A stretch of DNA of 39,293 nucleotides from NCBI RefSeq assembly GCF_009711265.1, contig NZ_WMII01000025.1, forward strand, positions 1-39,293, in the 5' to 3' direction. This DNA comes from Paracoccus shanxieyensis (GTDB lineage: Bacteria; Pseudomonadota; Alphaproteobacteria; Rhodobacterales; Rhodobacteraceae). The notes beneath the pieces are model-generated. The model made no database searches, was not told the DNA's origin, and saw nothing but the letters and a program-made list of their open reading frames with translations. Position 1 is the stretch's first letter. Each line of letters starts with the position of its first letter. Below are positions 15,539 through 23,377 of this stretch, in pieces. The translations under genes were made by a program, and so were the position numbers.

Positions 15539-16534
15539 ATGTCGCTCAGCTATCTCGAGACATCGCTTGACCGGATCGACGCCGCCGCCCGCGACGATGT
15601 CATCGAGATCTGCATCAACCCCGACGGGACCTGTTGGGGTGAGTTCCAGGGCGACCATTTCATGCGCCCACTGGATCAAAGGCTGACAGCCGTTCAGGTC
15701 AGGGACCTCGGCAACCAGATCGCCTCCTCCGCCAATACGACGATGAGCAAGGACCGCCCCATCGTGTCGGTCTCGATCACCTACAAGGGCCGCCCGATCC
15801 GCGCGCAGGTCATCACCCCGCCCGCCGTGCTCTCGGCCATGTCGATCAGCCTGCGGTTCTTCTCGAGCTTGCCGCTCGAGGGCATCGCACTCGTCTTTCT
15901 CTACGGCAAGGAACGCAAGCTCGAAGACCTGCGCGTCGAAAAGAAGCGCGCCCTGCGCGCCGTCGTGGCCGCGGGCGTGATCGATGATGCGCTGGCCTTC
16001 TGCGTCGAGAACAAGCTCAACATGATCGTTTCGGGCGGGACCTCCACCGGCAAGACCGTAGCCGCGCGCAAGATCCTCGCCCATGTGCCCGCCGAGGAAC
16101 GCATCGTCACCATCGAGGAAGCGGCCGAGCTTCTGCCGACCCAGCCCAATGCCGTGACCCTCATCGCCAATCGCGACGCGGAATTCCAATCCGCCGATGT
16201 GCTCCTCACCGCGGCGCTGCGCATGCGCCCCGACCGGATCATCCTCGGCGAGGTGCGCGGCAAGGAGGCCATGACCTTCCTCGAGGCGATCAACACCGGC
16301 CATGGCGGCTCCATGACCACGCTCCATGCCGAAACCCCGCAACTGGCCGTGCAGCGGCTCGCGATCGCGGCGCTGAAGACCGAGATCCCGATGACCTATG
16401 CCGACATGATCCAGTACATCGAGAACTCCATCGACGTGATCATCCAGGCCGGGCGCCACGATGGCCGGCGCGGCATCACCGAATTCTACCTGCCCGGCGC
16501 AGATCAGAGAGGACAGCCCGATGAAGACCTATGA
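15539..16534 (+). CDS. virB11: VirB11-type hexameric ATPase
   Basis: 331 residues from ATG 15539; an open frame extends 62 codons further upstream but that part lies inside virB10. Walker A GGTSTGKT (166-173), Glu box (IVTIEEAAELL), LRMRPDRIILGEVRG and the His-box sequence GHGGSMTTLHAETP are all intact. Traffic ATPase at the cytoplasmic face that switches between pilus building and DNA transfer. Confidence 0.95.
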   Translation: MSLSYLETSLDRIDAAARDDVIEICINPDGTCWGEFQGDHFMRPLDQRLTAVQVRDLGNQIASSANTTMSKDRPIVSVSITYKGRPIRAQVITPPAVLSAMSISLRFFSSLPLEGIALVFLYGKERKLEDLRVEKKRALRAVVAAGVIDDALAFCVENKLNMIVSGGTSTGKTVAARKILAHVPAEERIVTIEEAAELLPTQPNAVTLIANRDAEFQSADVLLTAALRMRPDRIILGEVRGKEAMTFLEAINTGHGGSMTTLHAETPQLAVQRLAIAALKTEIPMTYADMIQYIENSIDVIIQAGRHDGRRGITEFYLPGADQRGQPDEDL

Positions 16535-16715
16535 ATACGACATCCTGTCTTTCCCCATGACCCGCAAAACGAGCCTTGCCGACATGCGGACCAACCTGAA
16601 CCAGAAGGGTGCGGAAGGGTGGGAGGTGGTCTCGGTCAGCACCTCGGAATTTGCCAATGTCGGGCACACTGTCTTCTTGAAGCGGGAAGCGACATCCCTT
16701 GGAGCTGCAACATGA
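16521..16715 (+). CDS. DUF4177-like small protein inside the virB operon
   Basis: 64 residues from ATG 16521, inside the last codons of virB11. The pattern MKTYEYDILSFP, then MRTNLNQKGAEGWEVVSVS and HTVFLKRE, is the DUF4177 signature (Y-E-Y start, LN-GxEGWEVV, hydrophobic strand ending in LKR). The family's function is unknown. No signal peptide, so cytoplasmic. Its place between virB11 and virB6 with overlaps on both sides makes it a true operon member. Confidence 0.8.
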   Translation: MKTYEYDILSFPMTRKTSLADMRTNLNQKGAEGWEVVSVSTSEFANVGHTVFLKREATSLGAAT

Positions 16716-17131
16716 GGCAAGTGCCGCGCCCCCTTGCCCTGACCGCGCTGGCCCTCTCGCTAAGCCTGACCGCTGCCCACGCTGGTGCCGAGCGCAACGT
16801 GGCGCCTTCCCTTGAGCGCAGCTTCGACATTTGCCCCGACCGGCCTGCCGAGCCTGTCTGGATGCAGGAGATCCCGGTCCGCCAAGTCTACCATCGCGTA
16901 CTGGTCCAGGACATCTACCGCGCCCAGAACCTCGAACGGATCGTCGAGACCGGCAGCTGCGACTGCGCGACCCGCTTCCCCTCCTGGGAGGCGGCCGAGG
17001 GCGTGTTTCAGGAGCGATACGCCAGCGACGAGCGATGGGAGATGCTGCAAGCATCGGAAGGCTACAACCGCCGCGCCAATTCCGCCCGCCCGGAAGCCCA
17101 GGCGATCTGCGAAGCCGCGGGCAATTGGTAA
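16712..17131 (+). CDS. Small exported protein next to virB6
   Basis: 139 residues from ATG 16712 (overlapping the previous stop); the frame is open earlier but that part lies inside the DUF4177 gene. The signal peptide ends at AAHAGA. The mature part has Cys in FDICPDRPAEP, in TGSCDCATRFPSWEAAEGVF and near the C-terminus (ICEAAGNW). Conserved-looking motif YHRVLVQDIYRAQNLERIV. Probably a periplasmic, disulfide-bonded accessory of the mating apparatus, like the small Cys-containing proteins often found beside virB6 (inference). Not assigned to a named family. Confidence 0.75.
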   Translation: MRQVPRPLALTALALSLSLTAAHAGAERNVAPSLERSFDICPDRPAEPVWMQEIPVRQVYHRVLVQDIYRAQNLERIVETGSCDCATRFPSWEAAEGVFQERYASDERWEMLQASEGYNRRANSARPEAQAICEAAGNW

Positions 17132-17143
17132 GGCGGCCCCCCG

Positions 17144-18220
17144 ATGAGCATCGTCACCTACTTCGTCGAGACCTCTCAAACTTACCTCGACAGCGCGGCC
17201 GAGACCCAGTTCGGATCCGTGGCGGCAACGGTCGGGACGCTCCTCGTGGTCGCGACAACGCTCGTGGTGCTCCTCGTCTTCATCAACATGATCTTCCAAT
17301 ACCGGGCCATGGATGGCCGCACGGCCTTCTGGCTTGCGGTCAAGATCGGGCTCATCGGGATATTCGCGACCAACTGGGTGCAGTTCAACGCCTTCTCCTC
17401 TGCCATCCTCTCCGGGATCGACAGCATCGCAGGAGCGCTTGTCGCTTCGGTCGGGGGCGGCAGTCCGGGTCCTTCCGGCACCTTCGCCGAAGAATTCGAC
17501 CGGTTGATCGCGGAGCTCGGCGCCTACCTGAATGCCGCCGGGTCCGAGCTGAACTGGATGGCCGGTGCCATGCTTGACATCGTCGGTGTGCTTCTGCTCT
17601 CGATCCTAGGCGGGCTCGCGGCATTCATCCTCGTCGCCTCGCGGCTGATGATCGCGCTCCTGATCGGGATCGCCCCGGTGATGATCTTCCTGACACTGTT
17701 CGAGGTGACCAAGGATTACTTCGCGCGCTGGCTCTCCGCCCTCATCTCCTTTGCGATCTACCCGATCGTGATCGCGGGGGTCTTCGCGACGATCACCGGG
17801 GTGTCTTCGGCGCTCATCGCCGAGTTGGGCGATCCAGAAGGGGCATCCAACATCGGTGCCCTCCTGCCCTTCTTCATGATGGTCCTGATGGCGAAAGGCT
17901 TCATCATCGCGACGCCCTTCATCGTCCGGGCGATTTCCGGCAACATCATGATGCCCGCCCTTTCCGGGGGCTTGGGCGGCACCTTCAGCTTCGCCCGCGC
18001 CGCCCTGGGCAGCCAGCAAGCCTACAACCGTTACCAGGTCGGCGGTGCTAGCGGTGCGGAGTACGCAGCCCTTAGAGCGAGACAGTTCTTCGGGGTTCAG
18101 CAGATGCCGTTGAGGCAGGGCGTGGGGCAGTCGGGTTCCGCAAGCGGCGCAGGGTCCACAGACACCGGGTCAAAAATGTTGGCGCAACTGGAGAGACTGG
18201 CGCGGCTTGGGCGACGGTGA
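17144..18220 (+). CDS. virB6: VirB6/TrbL-type polytopic membrane protein
   Basis: 358 residues with several membrane segments: TVGTLLVVATTLVVLLVFI, AFWLAVKIGLIGIFATNW, MLDIVGVLLLSILGGLAAFI, LMIALLIGIAPVMIFLTLF, then IYPIVIAGVFATITG and a late LLPFFMMVLMAKGFIIATPF. The central block with GIAPVMIFLTLFEVTKDYFARWL is the most conserved part of VirB6/TrbL. The protein forms the inner-membrane channel. It is the last gene of the rightward operon, whereas VirB6 usually precedes VirB8. The C-terminal tail is polar and glycine-rich. Confidence 0.92.
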   Translation: MSIVTYFVETSQTYLDSAAETQFGSVAATVGTLLVVATTLVVLLVFINMIFQYRAMDGRTAFWLAVKIGLIGIFATNWVQFNAFSSAILSGIDSIAGALVASVGGGSPGPSGTFAEEFDRLIAELGAYLNAAGSELNWMAGAMLDIVGVLLLSILGGLAAFILVASRLMIALLIGIAPVMIFLTLFEVTKDYFARWLSALISFAIYPIVIAGVFATITGVSSALIAELGDPEGASNIGALLPFFMMVLMAKGFIIATPFIVRAISGNIMMPALSGGLGGTFSFARAALGSQQAYNRYQVGGASGAEYAALRARQFFGVQQMPLRQGVGQSGSASGAGSTDTGSKMLAQLERLARLGRR

Positions 18221-18384
18221 CGGCACATAGTCACTGTCCAACAATGGTCATGAATTCTTCAGCTGAATTGCGGGCTTAGAAAATGCAGTAACTCGAATGC
18301 CAACAAATACTGCAAGATAGAATCAAGTCGATTGAGTCATCCAAGAAGCTGGGGCACTTCTTCTACTACGCATCCATGAGACTG

Positions 18385-19536
18385 CTATGTCGACAGAAGC
18401 AGTTCGTGCATTCTTCCAACTTCAGAGACTGCTTCGTCAAACTGGTCGCGTCGCAAAACGGCGTACTTTTCGTTTGAAAGAACAATAAGGTTCGTGCCTT
18501 CAGGGATGATTGCCTCCGGCACCGCTTGGGTTGAAATCGTTCCCAGAATGAGCTGCTGTCCATCAAGAGTCTTGGAGAAAATGAACTTGAAAATTGCATC
18601 CAAGTTATTCGAGTCTTGTTCTTGCTGCTGCGGCGAGTCGATGACCAGCGGGCAGACTTTGGTGTCGCCAAATTTCTTCAGCGTGTGCAACAGCGAAAAG
18701 TACTGAGCTAGTAGAGCGCGAGGAAGATCACTGCCTAGTGCGTTGTTCTTGATCACTCTAGTTGGTTCCGCATAATCACTCTCTTCCAAAACGAACACGT
18801 TCAAAAGGCTCAAGTATTCCTTCATACGCGACTGGTAGTATTCGATGATTTCCTTTTTTTTCTTCGAGTCGAGCTTCAGGTCATTCTTCAAACCGTCAAT
18901 CAGTTTCTGAACGTCCTCGATTAACTCATCTTTCGCAGCAATGTCAGCCTTGAGAGAGACGACCATTTCCTTGTTGCCCTCAGCGGCGACAATGTCGCGC
19001 AAGCTAACCTCAGATTTTTTTCTATTTAGCAGCAATTCCATTTCGTGGGCCTGGTCGCCAACTAACCGATACTCACGCTCTGCAGCATCAAGTTTTTCTG
19101 AAGCCTCAATGCGAGCTTTCTGGCGCTGATCCAGAATTCCTAGGCAATAGTCCACGTCGTCTAGTAGCCCAAACCTCTCCTGAAAGGAATTTTCGAACTC
19201 TGTTCCGCATGTAGGACAGCCGACGACGTCGGGCGTCTCAAGGCTTGCAGCATACTCGTAGTCAGCAGACAGTTCGGCTATCGATCGACGCAAAATCGCA
19301 ATATCAGTATCAATTGCATTTCGTTCATTGCGTAAATCTTTCACCTTGGAAAGAGCGTCCTGTTGCCGCGCCCTCTGTAGATTGAAGGAGTCAACCAACT
19401 GATCCAGTTCCTCCTTAAAAGCCACAGGATCAAGGTTGATTTGGATTTGTGCAGAGCGCTTTAGAAACGTGTCTAGCGCGGTCGACAGAACGTTTTTATC
19501 TGCTTGGTGCGCCGACTTCTTCTCCAAGAATTCCAT
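18385..19536 (-). CDS. SMC/Rad50-like ATPase, C-terminal half
   Basis: 383 residues beginning ATG 19536, three bases after the TAA that ends the N-terminal half and in the same frame. It holds a long coiled coil (about 40-250) with a CPTCG zinc-hook-like CxxC (107-110), a signature-like LGSDLPRALLAQYFSLL, Walker B KVCPLVIDSP followed by QQQEQD, and an ILGT switch segment. With the 19540-20118 frame it would make one ~577-residue protein. Either the gene carries a nonsense mutation (one base change from CAA, GAA or AAA), or the two halves are made separately by reinitiation across TAAGAGATG and pair up. Codon use and base content are much more AT-rich than in the flanking conjugation genes. 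Confidence 0.82.
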   Translation of the reverse strand: MEFLEKKSAHQADKNVLSTALDTFLKRSAQIQINLDPVAFKEELDQLVDSFNLQRARQQDALSKVKDLRNERNAIDTDIAILRRSIAELSADYEYAASLETPDVVGCPTCGTEFENSFQERFGLLDDVDYCLGILDQRQKARIEASEKLDAAEREYRLVGDQAHEMELLLNRKKSEVSLRDIVAAEGNKEMVVSLKADIAAKDELIEDVQKLIDGLKNDLKLDSKKKKEIIEYYQSRMKEYLSLLNVFVLEESDYAEPTRVIKNNALGSDLPRALLAQYFSLLHTLKKFGDTKVCPLVIDSPQQQEQDSNNLDAIFKFIFSKTLDGQQLILGTISTQAVPEAIIPEGTNLIVLSNEKYAVLRRDQFDEAVSEVGRMHELLLST

Positions 19537-19539
19537 CTC

Positions 19540-20118
19540 TTATTTTCTGGCGTCGTAGTAGCTCTGTGGACGTATCCCCAGATGATATTCAATCATATTC
19601 TTTCTATAAGAAGAGAACTGCTGAAGACCGCTAAACGACTCCCAACTCTTGGTCCAGCCAGCATCCTGATCCACGTAAAACGGTAGAAAATAGAAAGCCG
19701 GTCCAGCTCGCCCTAACTTGCCGTCTGCACTCTTCTCCAGTTCAACATTGAAATTAAATTGATCGCAGAAAAAATCAGCGATGCCGCCCTCAGTTGAGAT
19801 GCCACTATGCTTTGAAATTAAGCCCTTCTGGGCATCAAAGACACCAAAGTGTTTTCCATCCCTGATAATAAAATATGTTGTCTCATTCAGTGCGATCTCC
19901 GAGCAGTAGAACACACTGGCTCGCTTCCAGCGAGTATTGCTCATTTGAGGTGCGTCGGCACCAATCGAGTGGTAGAGCGACTTAATCAGGGTTGATTTAC
20001 CAACATCATTCTCCCCCGTCAGAATGTTGGTCCCGCTGTGAAAGCTCACCATTCTCGCGGCTTTCTCGAGCTTTGATACTATCCAGAGCTTTTTGAATAC
20101 CAAGCCTGTCATCGTCAC
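19540..20118 (-). CDS. SMC/Rad50-like ATPase, N-terminal half
   Basis: 192 residues with Walker A GENDVGKST (35-43) after VSFHSGTNILT, typical of SMC/RecF-class ATPases, then a lobe ending GIRPQSYYDARK. The frame stops at TAA 19540-19542, exactly where the coiled coil should start. It lacks Walker B and signature motifs, which are in the downstream frame. ATG 20118 is followed in frame by a second ATG (20112). Together with the nuclease at 20154 this resembles Lamassu (LmuB) or an ABC-three-component ATPase: a DNA sensor that releases a nuclease when it meets phage or plasmid DNA (family knowledge; the assignment is inference). Confidence 0.82.
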   Translation of the reverse strand: MTMTGLVFKKLWIVSKLEKAARMVSFHSGTNILTGENDVGKSTLIKSLYHSIGADAPQMSNTRWKRASVFYCSEIALNETTYFIIRDGKHFGVFDAQKGLISKHSGISTEGGIADFFCDQFNFNVELEKSADGKLGRAGPAFYFLPFYVDQDAGWTKSWESFSGLQQFSSYRKNMIEYHLGIRPQSYYDARK

Positions 20119-20153
20119 GACCTTTTCTCAGGTTTCTAATTAGTCTATGGAAG

Positions 20154-21227
20154 CTAAATTTCTTCATTGAACACGATCACGGCGAACGCCAAAAAATAGA
20201 ATTTCTCACTATAGAGCGACAATCCATCCGTAATCTCAGCCACTTTTGAGAAAGCACTACTAAGAAAATCCGGAAGCGTCTGTGGCGCTTCGGAGTGAAA
20301 TAAAAGTTCGAGACGCTGCTTTAGCAGCTCTGCGTCCCCATTTGTCGGATTGGTGTAGTCAGAAACTGCATTGGATATCTTCTTTCCCATCTTCATTAGG
20401 TCAATGGCAGTCCATCCGGCATCTTTCAACTCCGCATTTATGAGCGACATCTCGGGGGCGCGAGTTCTATTGTTTGCGGCCCATTGAATGGTGTCGGTCA
20501 ATAATTTCCGGCTTACACATTTCTTCTTCTTGAGATCGCTCGTTGAGGAAATGTTTTCGGATTCGACATTATTCTTGCGATTGATCTCGTCTTGCACCAG
20601 CCTGGTCCAAGCATGCATGTTCACGCCGTGGCCCTCTCCAAGCTCCATCTTAAACAACTCTGACACTTCACCCATCAAGAAACTATGCATGGCGTCTAGC
20701 GAGACACCCGTCGTAATGAAATGTATGTTTTTTAATCTGGCTTCATCAAAATGGCTGAGCTCCTCAGCCATCTTTTCCTTAATTTGATTAACTTCTCTTT
20801 CTTTTAGGTCGGCGGCGCAAGAATTGCTGCCACAGAACGAAAACGGCACGTTAGAAACAAGAATTGTTCTGACCTCGTGTCCTGCGCCGATACCGTCAAA
20901 GTTCTCGTACATTTTTCCGAGAATTGAAGGCTTTCTCCCTTCCGGAGATTTTTCACGCGCTAAATAGAACCCCAAGGTGATATGCGACGACGATTTCTTT
21001 GTTTTCACTTGGCAAAAATCGACATTCTGCGGGTTTTCCTCCGGCTCTAGGAAGACCACGTCGTCGTGGTATTCGAAAGCAACCAGATAGTCGGCACCTT
21101 CCAGATGCCTCTTAATCATTTCGCAGAACGCCCAGTTTTTTTGATAGTCAAATCGTAAGCTAGTGTCAGCCCCAGCGGTTTCGCGCTGCGGTTTCTTCAA
21201 CATTTCTTCCAAAAGCTGCTGTGACAC
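20154..21227 (-). CDS. DUF4297/Cap4-like nuclease effector
   Basis: 357 residues from GTG 21227; ATG 21203 (MLKKPQRETAGADTS) is equally possible, and a longer frame to 21293 is not supported. The N-terminal part reads RETAGADTSLRFDYQKNWAF, then YLVAFEYHDDVVFLEPEE and VDFCQVKTKK. This is the DUF4297 pattern, a PD-(D/E)xK-type DNA endonuclease found in Cap4 of CBASS and in Lamassu effectors; the Glu, Asp and Q-x-K residues are present. The C-terminal ~200 residues are helical and probably contact the partner ATPase. The gene lies 35 bases upstream of the ATPase on the same strand and shares its low GC. No third component is visible. Confidence 0.82.
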   Translation of the reverse strand: MSQQLLEEMLKKPQRETAGADTSLRFDYQKNWAFCEMIKRHLEGADYLVAFEYHDDVVFLEPEENPQNVDFCQVKTKKSSSHITLGFYLAREKSPEGRKPSILGKMYENFDGIGAGHEVRTILVSNVPFSFCGSNSCAADLKEREVNQIKEKMAEELSHFDEARLKNIHFITTGVSLDAMHSFLMGEVSELFKMELGEGHGVNMHAWTRLVQDEINRKNNVESENISSTSDLKKKKCVSRKLLTDTIQWAANNRTRAPEMSLINAELKDAGWTAIDLMKMGKKISNAVSDYTNPTNGDAELLKQRLELLFHSEAPQTLPDFLSSAFSKVAEITDGLSLYSEKFYFLAFAVIVFNEEI

Positions 21228-21380
21228 TCGCAAACACCTATTGCCAAACCCAAGATGCCCCGAACACCTTAGAGTTGTTGGGCGAAGAAGCAAATCGAAA
21301 TCACATCCAGTGTGGCGAGGAGTCTTGGGCTACGAAGTGGCCCCACAGAATGTTGAGGTCGTCCACGGTTGTGGCGAAGA

Positions 21381-23369
21381 TCAGCTTTCGCCATCCCTCT
21401 CTCGCAACATCGCTTCCATCTCGTCCAAGCCATCGACCGCTGAGCGCATCTGCGCCTCATCAACCTCACTCACGGCATCAGCATCCGCTACCTCGCTCCC
21501 GAAATCCATCACCATCTGGCGCTGCTCCTCCGCTACGACGGATTGAACGACGGGCACGGTCTTTCTTGGGACGACGTGGGCCTGCCCTGACGGCCGACCG
21601 CCAGCAGTCTCGCCTGCCCTCTCAACATCGGCTTCAGCTCCGCGGGACCCGCTCGCCGGCGGAGTCATCGGCATGGCGCGCACGCTCAGCGGGAGGTTGC
21701 CCTGCGGCCCGCCACTCCCGGGCTTCGGAAACGGCAACACCCCGGTCTGCGCCGCGTGGATCGCCTTGAAGAGCCGGTCGTCGAAATACTGGATCCGCTT
21801 CGCCCGGACGGGCATTTGCGCATCGATCACCATGACGATCTCGTCGAGCGGCAAGCGACGGGCCTCATCTTCAGGCAGCAGAGAGCTTTCCTCGGTCCGG
21901 GTGGACTGGCTGCGGCCCTCGAAGGGGTTCTTGCCGATGGACTGGGACCGCGTGACCACGGTCTTCGTGGTCTTGCCGACCGCCTTGCTCAGCTCCTCGA
22001 CCGTCTTCTCATCCGATGGCGTCAGGTAGAGCTTCACGCCGGCATTGCCCTGCAGGGCACGGCGGGTGTTCTCGCCATAGATTTCGTCGAGGGCGGGGAT
22101 GGTCTGGGTGACGATGGCCAGATGACCGCGATAGGTGCGCAGGGTCTCGATGCTCTCGACCACGATGGGCATTTTTCCGAGACGGTTGAACTCGTCGAGC
22201 ATGATCATCACGGGCCAAGGCTCGTCGGGCCCGGGGTCCTTCTCCTGCATGGCCGAGAGCAGATCGGAGAAGAAGAGCCGGATCAGCGGCGCGAGCGGCT
22301 TCACCATCAGCGGCTGGACCACGAGGTAGACCGAAAAGGGCTTCTTGCGGATCGTTCGGAAGTCAAAGTCCGAGACCGCTGTCGCCTCGTCGATCGCCGG
22401 GTTCTGCCATTGATCGAGCCCCGAGGTCATCAGGAGCGAGACGTAAGAGGTCAGCGTGTCGTTGTTGGTAGAGGCCAGCCGGGTGAAGATCAACTTGGCG
22501 GCCCTGTTGTCGACCTCGTGGCCCCGCGCGAAATACTCCTTCTGCTTGTTCCCGCCCGAGGCGGCGATGCGGTAGATCTCGCCCAGGGTCGGGCGCTTGC
22601 GCTGAAAGGCCAAAAGCCCCGCCGCCACGAAGAGATCGATCCCGCCCTTGAGGAGGCCCTGAACCCGGTCGTTGTCGCTTTGCAGGAAGAGCGTCGCGAG
22701 GAGCTGCAATTCCATCTGCTGGCGCGCGGCGTCCTTCAGCTCGAAGATGCGCAGGAGCGGGTTGTAGCGATGCGTCCGCATGCCCTCCCAATCGGTGGGG
22801 GCAAAGCGATAGACCTTGTCGCCCTGGGCGGCGCGGTGCCGCGCCGTGGCCTCGAAACACTCCCCCTTCACATCGAGCGTCACCACGGAGCCTTGCCAGG
22901 TGAGCAGGTTCGGGATGACGAACCCCGAGGTCTTGCCGCGGCCCGTGGGCGCCACGATCAGCGCATGGGGGAAGACCTTCGAGCAGATGTAGTTGGCGCG
23001 GGACCCCGGTGGCCCGAGCTTGCCGAGGATGAACCCGGTGCCAGGCGCCCCGAAGAACCCGTTGGCCTTCATCTCGCGGGCAGACTGCCAATGGGTCTGG
23101 CCAAAGCGCGTGAGGGCCGATCCCGAGAGGGCGAGGCTCAGCATCAGGCCTGCGGCCGCAAAGCCGCCGATGATGAGGTGAATGAGCTGGGCATCCTCGG
23201 GGCGCTGATCCAGCAATGAGGCGTAGTTCTGCGCGATATAGGCGAAGTCGATCTCGGCCCCGAAGCCGAGATCCTGATAGGTCAGCACGGCCGAGGCGAT
23301 GGCGTAGCCCATGGCCGCAGTCACCAGCGTCACCAGAAACGCACCCGTGGCGATCCGTGCCTTGCCCAT
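21381..23369 (-). CDS. virD4: VirD4/TraG-type coupling protein
   Basis: 662 residues from ATG 23369; a TTG at 23381 overlapping the relaxase stop is possible. Two N-terminal membrane helices (VTLVTAAMGYAIASAVL and LIIGGFAAAGLMLSLALSG), Walker A APTGRGKT, Walker B VMIMLDEFNRLG, and VTQTIPALDEIYG. It couples the relaxosome to the VirB channel and pumps DNA. The last ~100 residues are a polar, Pro/Gly/Glu-rich tail not found in the shortest homologues. Translation is coupled to the relaxase upstream. Confidence 0.94.
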   Translation of the reverse strand: MGKARIATGAFLVTLVTAAMGYAIASAVLTYQDLGFGAEIDFAYIAQNYASLLDQRPEDAQLIHLIIGGFAAAGLMLSLALSGSALTRFGQTHWQSAREMKANGFFGAPGTGFILGKLGPPGSRANYICSKVFPHALIVAPTGRGKTSGFVIPNLLTWQGSVVTLDVKGECFEATARHRAAQGDKVYRFAPTDWEGMRTHRYNPLLRIFELKDAARQQMELQLLATLFLQSDNDRVQGLLKGGIDLFVAAGLLAFQRKRPTLGEIYRIAASGGNKQKEYFARGHEVDNRAAKLIFTRLASTNNDTLTSYVSLLMTSGLDQWQNPAIDEATAVSDFDFRTIRKKPFSVYLVVQPLMVKPLAPLIRLFFSDLLSAMQEKDPGPDEPWPVMIMLDEFNRLGKMPIVVESIETLRTYRGHLAIVTQTIPALDEIYGENTRRALQGNAGVKLYLTPSDEKTVEELSKAVGKTTKTVVTRSQSIGKNPFEGRSQSTRTEESSLLPEDEARRLPLDEIVMVIDAQMPVRAKRIQYFDDRLFKAIHAAQTGVLPFPKPGSGGPQGNLPLSVRAMPMTPPASGSRGAEADVERAGETAGGRPSGQAHVVPRKTVPVVQSVVAEEQRQMVMDFGSEVADADAVSEVDEAQMRSAVDGLDEMEAMLRERDGES

Positions 23370-23377
23370 CGCGGCGC

